DNA of 16,962 nt from Natrinema soli (GCF_028618695.1 NZ_JAQIVI010000170.1:1-16962), one strand, 5' to 3'. Positions 6,984-12,430 are shown, numbered from the stretch's first letter. Notes: a model not told the origin generated them from the sequence alone. A program made the numbers and translations.

Positions 6984-7589
6984 TTAGTCGTCCGCCCGCA
7001 CCTCGGTGGGGGTATTGACCGTGAGTTCGACGTCCTGGGCGAACGACACGAGCGTGTACACCGGTGCACGCCGCGCCCACTCATCGATCTCGTCCTCGTC
7101 GATATCCTCACCCTCGATCTCGATTTCAGCAGTCAGATTCTCGAAGACGCTGTCCGCCTCCTCGAGATCCTTGAGACTGAAGAGGACACCCGGATCGGTA
7201 TCGGTACGAACACGCGTTTGGAGCCGCTCAATGGCGACACCATTCGCGACAGCGTTGATGGTGATGCCGACGTTGATGCATGAAGCGAGCGCGGAGAGCG
7301 CAACTTCGATCGGTTCCATCCGATCCGTCGCGCCGACCCAGCCGCCAGCGTCCAACACTTCCTTCCATCCGCCGTACGGGATCGTGTACTCGCGGGTTTC
7401 GCGCACGATCGTCTCGTCGCCAAGCGTGTACGAATCCATCTGCGCGAGGCTGTGGGCGCACGTCCCCTCGTAGGTCGAGCGCGCCCCGAGTCCGAGCTGT
7501 ACCTCGTCGGGATGTTCGGCCGCGTATTCGGCGAACTTCCCGAGTTTCTCAACATCTACTCCGTGAGTGACTTGTTGTTCGTCAGTCAT
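6984..7589 (-). CDS. OsmC-family protein without the resolving Cys
   Basis: 201 residues, OsmC/Ohr fold. MEPIEVALSALASCINVGI (91-109) contains Cys104 at the place of the peroxidatic Cys. The second family Cys lies in a CPV-like motif on a late helix; here that motif reads APV (RRAPVYTLVS, Ala175), so the resolving Cys is absent. Cys44 (EGTCAHS) is in an unusual place and might substitute. A thiol peroxidase role is thus doubtful; a sulfur or organic thiol ligand role is possible. The ATG at 7589 is preferred over one 66 nt upstream because it gives the natural N-terminus MTDEQQVTHG. First gene of an operon with the methyltransferase and membrane genes; its promoter duplicates that of the DUF1059 gene. 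Confidence 0.88.
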   Translation of the reverse strand: MTDEQQVTHGVDVEKLGKFAEYAAEHPDEVQLGLGARSTYEGTCAHSLAQMDSYTLGDETIVRETREYTIPYGGWKEVLDAGGWVGATDRMEPIEVALSALASCINVGITINAVANGVAIERLQTRVRTDTDPGVLFSLKDLEEADSVFENLTAEIEIEGEDIDEDEIDEWARRAPVYTLVSFAQDVELTVNTPTEVRADD

Positions 7590-7600
7590 GATTTCATTGC

Positions 7601-7716
7601 GCCTCTCGGCAGTAAACGATACGAGTGTACAGGATAGGTAGCTATCTACTGACATTCCGGCAACTGGTGGCTGCCCCTGCAGACGGTGGAAGGGTGGTCA
7701 CCACCTGAAAAGCGAG
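7601..7716 (-). repeat. Duplicated regulatory region, copy 1 (osmC promoter)
   Basis: This block and 8129-8238 share, in the same order and nearly the same spacing, exact segments CCTCTC, GATACGAG, TAGGTAGCTATCT, ATTCCGGCA, GCAGACG, TGGAAGGGT, GTCACC and CCTG (plus-strand reading). Each lies just upstream of a minus-strand gene. The near-palindrome AGGTAGCTATCT and, in this copy, the perfect inverted repeat GGTGGT-C-ACCACC (7694-7706) look like operator sites. Similarity stops near the start codons and does not enter the coding regions. Confidence 0.85.
7636..7647. promoter_or_regulatory. Putative operator and TATA region of osmC
   Basis: AGGTAGCTATCT is a 12-bp palindrome with one mismatched pair, centred 52 nt before the osmC ATG. 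The same 12-mer sits 51 nt before the DUF1059 start. The minus-strand reading AGATAGCTACCT could serve as the TATA element, giving a short leader that carries GAGAGG. An operator overlapping the TATA box is the usual design for archaeal repression. Confidence 0.6.
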
Positions 7717-7739
7717 GAACAGTCCGCCAATCCAAGGCG

Positions 7740-7880
7740 TTGATTTCGCAGGGAGAACCCGTTGATAGCGGGCTCAATGCGCCCTAGAGCTGTTCTAGTG
7801 GTGAGGACCTCGGGAATCCGAGGCTTCCACCGAGCCGTGACGCTATATCTGCCTCAGAACTACTGGAATAATCCAGAATT
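7740..7880 (+). pseudogene. Possible mobile-element relic between osmC and DUF1059 genes
   Basis: This stretch does not belong to the duplicated promoter. It holds a perfect 6-bp stem (CCTCGG at 7807-7812, GAAT loop, CCGAGG at 7817-7822). A short plus-strand open stretch E-D-L-G-N-P-R-L-P-P-S-R-D-A around 7804-7846 reminds me of the 3' end of haloarchaeal tnpB-type genes. That is recollection, not a search result. No catalytic motif is present. Confidence 0.25.
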
Positions 7881-7907
7881 ATGACACACCGTCGAAATTC
7901 GAGCGAG

Positions 7908-7912
7908 AAAAA
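7908..7912 (-). terminator. T-tract after the DUF1059 gene
   Basis: A run of five T on the minus strand starts about 27 nt past the stop at 7939, just after CCCC. It is a plausible archaeal terminator and would separate the DUF1059 transcript from the osmC operon downstream. Confidence 0.4.
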
Positions 7913-7938
7913 GGGGATAGAATCGGTATTGAACGCCG

Positions 7939-8112
7939 TTATACAACCTGTAGATGGTCTTCCTTCAGTTCCTCGTCCGTGTAGTCTTGGCCGTGAACTT
8001 CTTTCATGTGATTCTTAGCCAATTCGAGCGCCTCCTCTTCGTTTTCTGATTGGATAATGAACCGGCAATCGGCCGCTGCCGCCTCACAATCGAGCTTGTG
8101 TGCTTGTGCCAT
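7939..8112 (-). CDS. DUF1059 small protein
   Basis: 57 residues from the ATG at 8112. The family pattern is clear: KLDCEAAAADCRFIIQSENE with a Cys pair (positions 8 and 15), then EEEALELAKNHMKEVHGQ with the conserved histidines, then an acidic end. DUF1059 proteins are small, soluble and of unknown function; the Cys/His arrangement would allow metal or redox roles (inference). The nine-codon upstream extension is rejected because it overlaps the Shine-Dalgarno-like GAGAGGTG in the leader. The gene stands alone between terminator-like T-tracts but shares its whole promoter design with osmC. Confidence 0.88.
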   Translation of the reverse strand: MAQAHKLDCEAAAADCRFIIQSENEEEALELAKNHMKEVHGQDYTDEELKEDHLQVV

Positions 8113-8128
8113 AGTTGGTTCCGTTTCA

Positions 8129-8238
8129 CCTCTCAGCAAGATACGAGCGTGAAGGTTAGGTAGCTATCTGGTGGTATTCCGGCAGCCACTGACGCCCGTG
8201 CAGACGTTGGAAGGGTAGTCACCGCCTGGAAACGAAGG
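8129..8238 (-). repeat. Duplicated regulatory region, copy 2 (DUF1059 promoter)
   Basis: Counterpart of the block at 7601-7716, with the same chain of conserved segments upstream of the DUF1059 gene. The outer inverted repeat is decayed here (GGTAGT-C-ACCGCC), whereas the AGGTAGCTATCT near-palindrome and the GATACGAG and ATTCCGGCA segments are unchanged, which suggests that the latter are the functional parts. Confidence 0.85.
8158..8169. promoter_or_regulatory. Putative operator and TATA region of the DUF1059 gene
   Basis: A second exact copy of AGGTAGCTATCT, centred 51 nt before the ATG at 8112, with the same flank (T before and C-G-T-A-T-C-like segment downstream on the minus strand) as in the osmC promoter. 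Likely bound by the regulator encoded immediately upstream. Confidence 0.6.
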
Positions 8239-8303
8239 TGTTATCCGCTACACGGCTCACCGCGACACCCCAATTTCGTCGACAGTACCCACGACATCGA
8301 TAC

Positions 8304-8331
8304 AAAAATCCCCGATAGAGTCTCCCGACTC
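8304..8331 (-). terminator. Likely terminator of the regulator gene
   Basis: A 5-bp perfect stem (GAGTC/GACTC, 8318-8331, four-base loop) is followed on the minus strand, after nine bases, by a T5 run at 8308-8304, about 44 nt beyond the regulator stop at 8352. Confidence 0.45.
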
Positions 8332-8351
8332 CGACCGCAGTGGCCATATGA

Positions 8352-9161
8352 TCACTCCACGATCGTTTCGAGAGGGACCGTCGGGGTCTTGTGCCGGTAT
8401 GACTCATATATCGATTCCGCCCACTCACGTGTCTCTGAGTCATCAGTATCGACCAATACACGGACCATCACGCTGTCGGGATCATAGCCACTGAGTGCGA
8501 TCCGATCATCGAAGAGACCGACACCGTAGGACGGTAATTCATCGTGTAACCAGACCGTGAGATTGCCGGTCTCTAACGTCTCTGAGAAGAGCTCCGGACA
8601 GGTCGACCGAATATATCTGGCGACTCGTGGCGGATCGATAATCTCCGTCTGCATACCGTCGATAATCTGCTGACAGAGCTCGTCCTTACACGGCTGGAGC
8701 AGGGCCACATTGAACCCGACGAACCGAAACCGATCAGTCTCCTCGAGCAAGGACATAAACCGAGTCACCGGGCGGTACGGATCATCGGCATCAGCAACCG
8801 TCACGACCGCATCGGCACACATATCGATCGTGAACCCACTCTCCTCACCCGGAAGCCAGTGCCAGACGTCACGAAGCTTCCGCTCAGTTTCGGACCGTTC
8901 AATCAACTCAGCCATCGCAGAGGCAATATATGCGCCCAGCTGTGTTGCCTCGTACTGATACCCATTCCTACGTATCCAGCTGCGGTCTTCGAACTCGCTG
9001 AGCGTCCGCCGAATTGTAGATGACGAAACCCCGGTTATTTCCCAGAGCTCGGACCGACTCCGGGGACGGACAGTCAACGCGATAAGTGCCGGGACACGGT
9101 GTTCCGCTCGTGCGAGATACGCGATATCGTCGATCGGCGAAGTTGCGATAGTTGATGCCAT
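8352..9161 (-). CDS. Winged-helix transcriptional regulator (FilR1-type effector domain)
   Basis: 269 residues. Residues about 12-80 form a winged helix-turn-helix: ARAEHRVPALIALTVRP, then RSELWEITGVSSSTIRRTLSEFEDRSWIRRNGYQYEATQLG, the recognition helix being SSSTIRRTLSEF. Residues about 115-265 resemble the effector domain seen in haloarchaeal and methanogen regulators of the FilR1 type (PF08350): RFVGFNVALLQPCKDELCQQ, LTVWLHDELPSYGVGLFDDRIALSGYD. The Cys residues (PCKDELC, CADA, TCPELF) could sense thiol-reactive compounds (inference). The ATG at 9161 is preferred over a GTG at 9176 because a TATA box lies 29 nt before it. That box contains the same TAGCTA core as the osmC and DUF1059 operators, suggesting autoregulation and local control. 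Confidence 0.85.
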   Translation of the reverse strand: MASTIATSPIDDIAYLARAEHRVPALIALTVRPRSRSELWEITGVSSSTIRRTLSEFEDRSWIRRNGYQYEATQLGAYIASAMAELIERSETERKLRDVWHWLPGEESGFTIDMCADAVVTVADADDPYRPVTRFMSLLEETDRFRFVGFNVALLQPCKDELCQQIIDGMQTEIIDPPRVARYIRSTCPELFSETLETGNLTVWLHDELPSYGVGLFDDRIALSGYDPDSVMVRVLVDTDDSETREWAESIYESYRHKTPTVPLETIVE

Positions 9162-9184
9162 GGTAATTGTATGCACACTACCGG

Positions 9185-9196
9185 TATAGCTATTTC
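9185..9196 (-). promoter_or_regulatory. TATA box of the regulator with TAGCTA core
   Basis: On the minus strand AAATAGCTATA is centred about 29 nt before the ATG at 9161. ATAGCTAT is a perfect 8-bp palindrome and shares its centre with the AGGTAGCTATCT elements of the two downstream promoters. The flanks differ, so it may be a weaker site. Confidence 0.5.
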
Positions 9197-9428
9197 TCTA
9201 CTGTAACGATCGATCACTTTCGCCGTTGCCTCCGTAATACTCAATTCCTGGCCATGGCGATCAGCGGTCCGCTTATCACCTTCGACGCAATGATACTCTG
9301 ATTCCTCCTACAAACACGACGACAGACTCCGAGACATTGAACATCTCGATGATGCTCTCTGACACCCGCTCTCTGGCTTCACGTTACTGGAGAATGCGAT
9401 CCCCCAGAGGTGTAACCGATGGTCATGG

Positions 9429-9438
9429 ACATATAAAC
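9429..9438 (+). promoter_or_regulatory. Orphan TATA box
   Basis: ACATATAAAC is centred 25-26 nt before an ATG at 9459, ideal for a leaderless transcript. The reading frame that follows (9459-9515) has only 18 sense codons. Confidence 0.45.
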
Positions 9439-9458
9439 TAACCTTCGTTCCGCGCGCT

Positions 9459-9515
9459 ATGAGTGCCGAGACCATCGATTTACATGCATCTTTTCTTCTC
9501 TTTCACGGTATCTAA
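9459..9515 (+). CDS. Very short ORF behind an ideal promoter (possible relic)
   Basis: ATG at 9459 followed by 17 further codons (MSAETIDLHAS...) and TAA. The homologous stretch in copy 3 of the repeat keeps this plus-strand frame open for 33 codons to a TAA at 10044 (SAEAIGLHVPSLDLQ...) but has TCG instead of a start. Either both are relics of one small plus-strand gene, or the real gene is on the minus strand and this frame is a shadow. Promoter geometry is the main support. Confidence 0.25.
   Translation: MSAETIDLHASFLLFHGI
9461..9486 (-). repeat. Dispersed gene-start relic, copy 2 (core plus right side)
   Basis: 26 bases match copy 3 at 9942-9967 with only two transitions (core GAGTGCCGAG, then CCATCG and TTTACATG). 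On the minus strand this gives ATG-GTC-TCG-GCA-CTC (M-V-S-A-L) with a conserved upstream segment CATGTAAA; copy 3 has M-A-S-A-L. Confidence 0.7.
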
Positions 9516-9581
9516 GACATTTCAAGGCGTCGCAACTACGGGGGAGGGGAATCGGTAACTCGGGGACCGCGCGAGTGCCAG

Positions 9582-9746
9582 TCACCTCGCGATTCGGGAG
9601 TTATCCCGAGATCGAAATTGCTGCGCTTCATCGAGGTCGTATCCGATACCACCTCCATCATCATCCTCCTCATCTGGGTCACTACATCCAGCAAGAACAA
9701 CCGTCGTGACGGTCGCAGATGTTATGAGAAAGCGCCTCCGTTTCAT
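9582..9746 (-). pseudogene. Truncated lipoprotein gene
   Basis: 54 residues: MKRRRFLITSATVTTVVLAGCSDP, a complete signal peptide with three Arg and a lipobox LAGC, then an acidic linker (DEEDDDGGG), then about 20 residues (YDLDEAQQFRSRDNSRIAR) and a stop. Haloarchaeal lipoproteins normally continue with a folded domain, which is missing, so this looks like a decayed or truncated gene. The plus-strand sequence CAATAAGTAT (9770-9779) gives a minus-strand TATA about 29 nt before the ATG, so it may still be expressed. A signal-only short lipoprotein is the alternative. It is flanked on both sides by copies of the dispersed relic. Confidence 0.5.
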
Positions 9747-9908
9747 GCGATACACTTGGTAACGTCTGTCAATAAGTATGCGGGGATACGTGGGGAATTT
9801 TTCTGCCCGAAATGAGATCAACTGCGATCTGTCACTCGACTTCAAAACTAAGCTGGGCCGTCTCGAGCAGATCCGAGTAGATTGACATCGATTTCTAGGT
9901 ACAGAGTT

Positions 9909-9956
9909 CTAATTCAGGGTACTCGTTAATGGTCCCTGTTCGAGTGCCGAGGCCAT
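9909..9956 (-). pseudogene. Relic of a small gene beginning MASALEQ
   Basis: On the minus strand the ATG at 9956 starts M-A-S-A-L-E-Q, then G-P-L-T-S-T-L-N and TAG at 9909-9911. Copy 4 (12305-12430) keeps the same frame much longer as S-A-L-E-Q-E-R-L-T-S-T. The two differ by a doubly substituted but synonymous Leu codon (TTA versus CTT), which favours the minus strand as coding. The family is unknown to me with certainty. Confidence 0.4.
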
Positions 9957-9967
9957 CGGTTTACATG
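9918..9967 (-). repeat. Dispersed gene-start relic, copy 3 (most complete)
   Basis: The left part (GGTACTCG, a 15-base spacer ending CCTGTT, then CGAGTGCC) matches copy 4 with five mismatches in 37 bases; the right part (core to TTTACATG) matches copy 2 with two mismatches in 26. GGTACTCG and CGAGTGCC can also form an 8-bp stem with one wobble and a 15-base loop in both copies 3 and 4. Confidence 0.75.
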
Positions 9968-10108
9968 TCCCATCCCTTGATCTGCAAAGGGAGGTCACGG
10001 AAATCATTTCCCACACGAAATCTGGCAGCGACGGTTCACTGTAATACTCGAGAGAGGTAATCAGCGTAATTTTTCAGTGCCTCATCTGAGTCTCTACCCT
10101 GACCAAGT

Positions 10109-10116
10109 GTTTACAA
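10109..10116 (+). promoter_or_regulatory. TATA-like box of the ArsR-like regulator
   Basis: GTTTACAA is centred about 28 nt before the ATG at 10141, giving a near-leaderless message. Confidence 0.5.
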
Positions 10117-10140
10117 GCCAGCTAATCGATATCCAAGGGG

Positions 10141-10428
10141 ATGGACGGCGTTCTCTGGTACTTGCTCGCGAGTTCTCGCGGTGGTCCCACTCGAGTACGG
10201 ATCGTCCGAGCGCTTAACGAGCGGCCGCGGAACGCCAACCAGCTCGCGACCGAACTCGACATGGATTACACGACGATTCGCCACCATCTCGACGTGCTAC
10301 TGGACAATAATGTCGTCAGGACGGCCGGCGGTGATTACGGTACTATGTACCTCTTCTCCGACCAAGTGACGGCGAACTGGAGTACGGTCGAAGAGATACT
10401 CGAGACGGTCGATCCGGAGGAGCCGTAA
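10141..10428 (+). CDS. ArsR-like winged-helix transcriptional regulator
   Basis: 95 residues, almost entirely one winged helix-turn-helix: GGPTRVRIVRALNERPRNANQLATELDMDYTTIRHHLDVLLDNNVV, with recognition helix YTTIRHHLDVL, then a short wing (RTAGGDYGTMYLFS) and an acidic tail. There are no Cys metal-sensor motifs, so it is not a classical metal-responsive ArsR; many haloarchaeal one-domain regulators have this form. The ATG at 10141 follows a TATA-like GTTTACAA. It is followed 53 nt later by a small membrane-protein gene with its own TATA box and then the copper lipoprotein gene. It probably controls this cluster (inference from adjacency). Confidence 0.85.
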   Translation: MDGVLWYLLASSRGGPTRVRIVRALNERPRNANQLATELDMDYTTIRHHLDVLLDNNVVRTAGGDYGTMYLFSDQVTANWSTVEEILETVDPEEP

Positions 10429-10452
10429 TGTGGGACAAAATTTGGATAGCAC

Positions 10453-10459
10453 CTATAAC
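10453..10459 (+). promoter_or_regulatory. TATA box of the 3-TM protein gene
   Basis: CTATAAC is centred 26 nt before the ATG at 10482, which predicts a leaderless transcript starting at or next to the ATG and separate from the regulator transcript. Confidence 0.6.
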
Positions 10460-10481
10460 GGTGACGACTCAATAGAACTCA

Positions 10482-10784
10482 ATGGAAGCCTGGCTCAACG
10501 CGGCGAGGATGGCGGCAGGAGTGAACATGGTACTCCTGCTGGTCCTCGGTTCGATCTGGCTTCGAAATTACCGCCAGCACGGCGCTCGCCACACGCTTGG
10601 ACTCCTCGTGTTCGCCGTGCTCCTCCTCGTTCAAAACGGTCTCTGGCTGTATTTCTACGTCCTCCATCCGGACTTCATCGGCTGGTTCGTCAACTCCGGT
10701 ACTGACGTACAGGTCGGCGTGACAATGCTGTGCGGTCTCGAGCTTATTGCATTGGTGTTTTTAACCCGAATTACGTGGCTCTGA
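10482..10784 (+). CDS. Small three-helix membrane protein
   Basis: 100 residues with three hydrophobic helices at about 8-27, 38-60 and 76-97, and a short basic loop after the first (RNYRQHGARH). Haloarchaea often carry a small membrane protein of this size next to a one-domain winged-helix regulator (for example the group labelled DUF7521), and this may be such a case, but I cannot confirm the family. No catalytic residues are evident. It lies between the regulator and the exported copper lipoprotein, so a role in the same envelope or redox process is a reasonable guess only. Confidence 0.75.
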   Translation: MEAWLNAARMAAGVNMVLLLVLGSIWLRNYRQHGARHTLGLLVFAVLLLVQNGLWLYFYVLHPDFIGWFVNSGTDVQVGVTMLCGLELIALVFLTRITWL

Positions 10785-10861
10785 CAGGTCTCGCCGACTT
10801 TGGACGAATTTTGGATGAAGTCCGGAAAATGATCTTGTACTGAAACGGCGACCGATCAGGT

Positions 10862-11863
10862 ATGCGCCTCAACCGACGCACACTACTCGGGACGACGGCC
10901 GGAGCGATCACCATGGCAGGATGTCTGGGCTCCGATAACTCGAGCGAAGGACTGGCGTCAGGTTCAACCGATGAGAACGAGACCGAGAACGACGATGGAA
11001 CCGATGCGGTCAATGACGAGACGGTCGGCGATCAACTGGGTCAGATGGTCCAAGTCTACTGCCACTGTGACCACGATCCCATCCTCGTGGGCCCCACGGG
11101 ACAGACGCTGTACATGTTCGATCAGGACACGCAGGGTGAAGGGGCGAGCGTCTGTTATGATGACTGCGCTGAGAACTGGCCGCCACTGACGGTCGACGAT
11201 GAACCGACCGTCGGTGAAGACGTTGAAGCCGACGTGACGACGTTCGAACGAGAGGACGGATCACTGCAGGTGGTCGCGAACGGCTGGCCGCTGTACTACT
11301 TCGCTCGCGACGAGGCATTGGGTGACGTCGAAGGTCAGGGCCTCAACGACGTCTGGTGGGTACTCGGTCCCGACGGGAGTCCGATCACGGACCTCGGGTC
11401 GCATAGCCATGACGGCGACGCACCCGAAAGTCCGTCCGAGAACGCCGACGTTGCGATGGTCTCCAACGACGGACACCACTTCGATCCTCACCTCGTCTGG
11501 ATCGAACCTGGCGGCACCGTAACCTGGACGCTGCAGAGCGGGAGCCACACGACAACTGCATACCATTCAGGTGCGGAGAAACCACAGCGGATCCCCGACG
11601 ATACGGATGGCTGGGATAGCGGTATCTTGGACGAGAAGGGTCAAACGTTCGAACACACGTTCGACGGCGAGGGGGTGTACGACTACTTCTGCCAACCCCA
11701 CGAGGGAATGGGAATGGTAGGAAGCGTGATCGTCGGCGAGCCAGATCCACACGAACAACCCGCACTCGAAGCACCCCAGGAAGCCCTCCCCGAGGAGGCT
11801 CGAGAGGGAGTCGAACGGTTGAATCAGACAGCAAACGAAACACTCGGGCATACACACGAGTAA
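10862..11863 (+). CDS. Tat lipoprotein: Lipoprotein_15 domain fused to a blue-copper cupredoxin
   Basis: 333 residues. Signal: Arg5-Arg6, hydrophobic run, lipobox MAGC (Cys21), then an acidic linker to about 55. Domain 1 (about 60-172) is of the COG4315/Lipoprotein_15 type with the Yx[FWY]xxD motif twice (LYMFDQD at 83-89, LYYFARD at 144-150), CYDDCAENWPPL and a GQGLNDVWWVLGPDG end. Domain 2 (about 193-292) is a plastocyanin/halocyanin-like cupredoxin: VWIEPGGTVTWTLQSGSHTTTAYH with His229, then YFCQPHEGMGMVGSVIV with Cys277, His280 and Met285 as type-1 copper ligands. A His/Glu-rich tail follows. It should sit outside the membrane as an electron carrier. The fusion is the notable feature. The start at 10862 places the twin Arg correctly. 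The upstream gene ends 77 nt before. Confidence 0.9.
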   Translation: MRLNRRTLLGTTAGAITMAGCLGSDNSSEGLASGSTDENETENDDGTDAVNDETVGDQLGQMVQVYCHCDHDPILVGPTGQTLYMFDQDTQGEGASVCYDDCAENWPPLTVDDEPTVGEDVEADVTTFEREDGSLQVVANGWPLYYFARDEALGDVEGQGLNDVWWVLGPDGSPITDLGSHSHDGDAPESPSENADVAMVSNDGHHFDPHLVWIEPGGTVTWTLQSGSHTTTAYHSGAEKPQRIPDDTDGWDSGILDEKGQTFEHTFDGEGVYDYFCQPHEGMGMVGSVIVGEPDPHEQPALEAPQEALPEEAREGVERLNQTANETLGHTHE

Positions 11864-12060
11864 TCGCCTGAGGACTCGCAGCGGCAACCGAATCCTAGCG
11901 GTGGCTCATCGCGGCCCCGAAAGGATCTGGTCATCCATGAAAACGATAGCTGGACCACGATCGGGCGTGTCTGGCCAGGATACGGTCCCTGTCCCAAGGG
12001 TAAACCAACCCCTCTAATAATCGCTCATTCCGAAAGTCACTGAGACATAGTGGCGAGCAG

Positions 12061-12133
12061 ATACTGAACTGGAACCTGTAGTCCTCTCTTAAACAGCGAG
12101 AGAACCCCGTCGTTTACGACGGGGAGGACGTCA
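12061..12133 (+). mobile_element. Orphan IS200/IS605 (tnpB-type) right-end relic
   Basis: A perfect 8-bp stem, CCCCGTCG (12105-12112) and CGACGGGG (12117-12124) with TTTA loop, is followed directly by AGGACGTCA. Haloarchaeal tnpB elements commonly end in a hairpin of this form followed by GGGGAGGATGTCA, and the GAACCTGTAG just upstream resembles text near tnpB 3' ends. No tnpB or tnpA coding sequence remains. The comparison is from memory; an isolated 8-bp stem could also arise by chance. Confidence 0.45.
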
Positions 12134-12304
12134 CGGTCGAACTCCTTGAATTCACAATCGATGCTGGAGGATTCGTAGTTCTGACCCAGTTGAATTGCCG
12201 CCGCTCTATGAGGCGATTGACCCGACCATTGAACAATCTACTCACTACACGGCCGGAACTTACTATCGAGAAGATAACAATCCAGTATGCCGAGTATCGC
12301 ATCG

Positions 12305-12430
12305 CTATGGGTAGGAGTAGAGATGCCCGGGTCCAGGAGCCTCACGAAGCCTGCTCTCTATCGGGTTCGTTAGACGTGTTCTCTCAAGTGCAGCGGTACT
12401 CGTAAGTCGTTCCTGTTCGAGTGCCGAGCC
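12305..12430 (-). pseudogene. Longer relic of the MASALEQ-type small gene (no start codon)
   Basis: The minus-strand frame G-S-A-L-E-Q-E-R-L-T-S-T-A-A-L-E-R-T-R-L runs on to TAG at 12305-12307, about 41 codons. The position of the ATG in copy 3 is occupied by AGG here, so the gene has lost its start. The frame is protein-like (helical, charged) and matches copy 3 over its first codons. It overlaps the start-less plus-strand open frame. Confidence 0.35.

Larger units (their letters stand above)
9162..9581. other. Gene-poor region with a promoter and repeat copy 2
   Basis: About 420 bases of lower GC. No gene longer than 60 codons is supported. It contains the regulator promoter, a good plus-strand TATA (ACATATAAAC, 9429-9438) and copy 2 of the dispersed relic. 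Confidence 0.55.
9747..10140. other. Gene-poor region with repeat copy 3
   Basis: About 390 bases holding the promoter of the short lipoprotein, copy 3 of the dispersed relic (9918-9967) and the promoter of the next gene. A plus-strand frame is open at 9940-10044 but has no start codon. Confidence 0.55.

Noticed and set aside
9918..9967. Repeat copies as tRNA 3' ends or attachment sites (GTTCGAG resembles a T-loop)
   Set aside because: No acceptor or anticodon stem around any copy and no integrase gene in the window.
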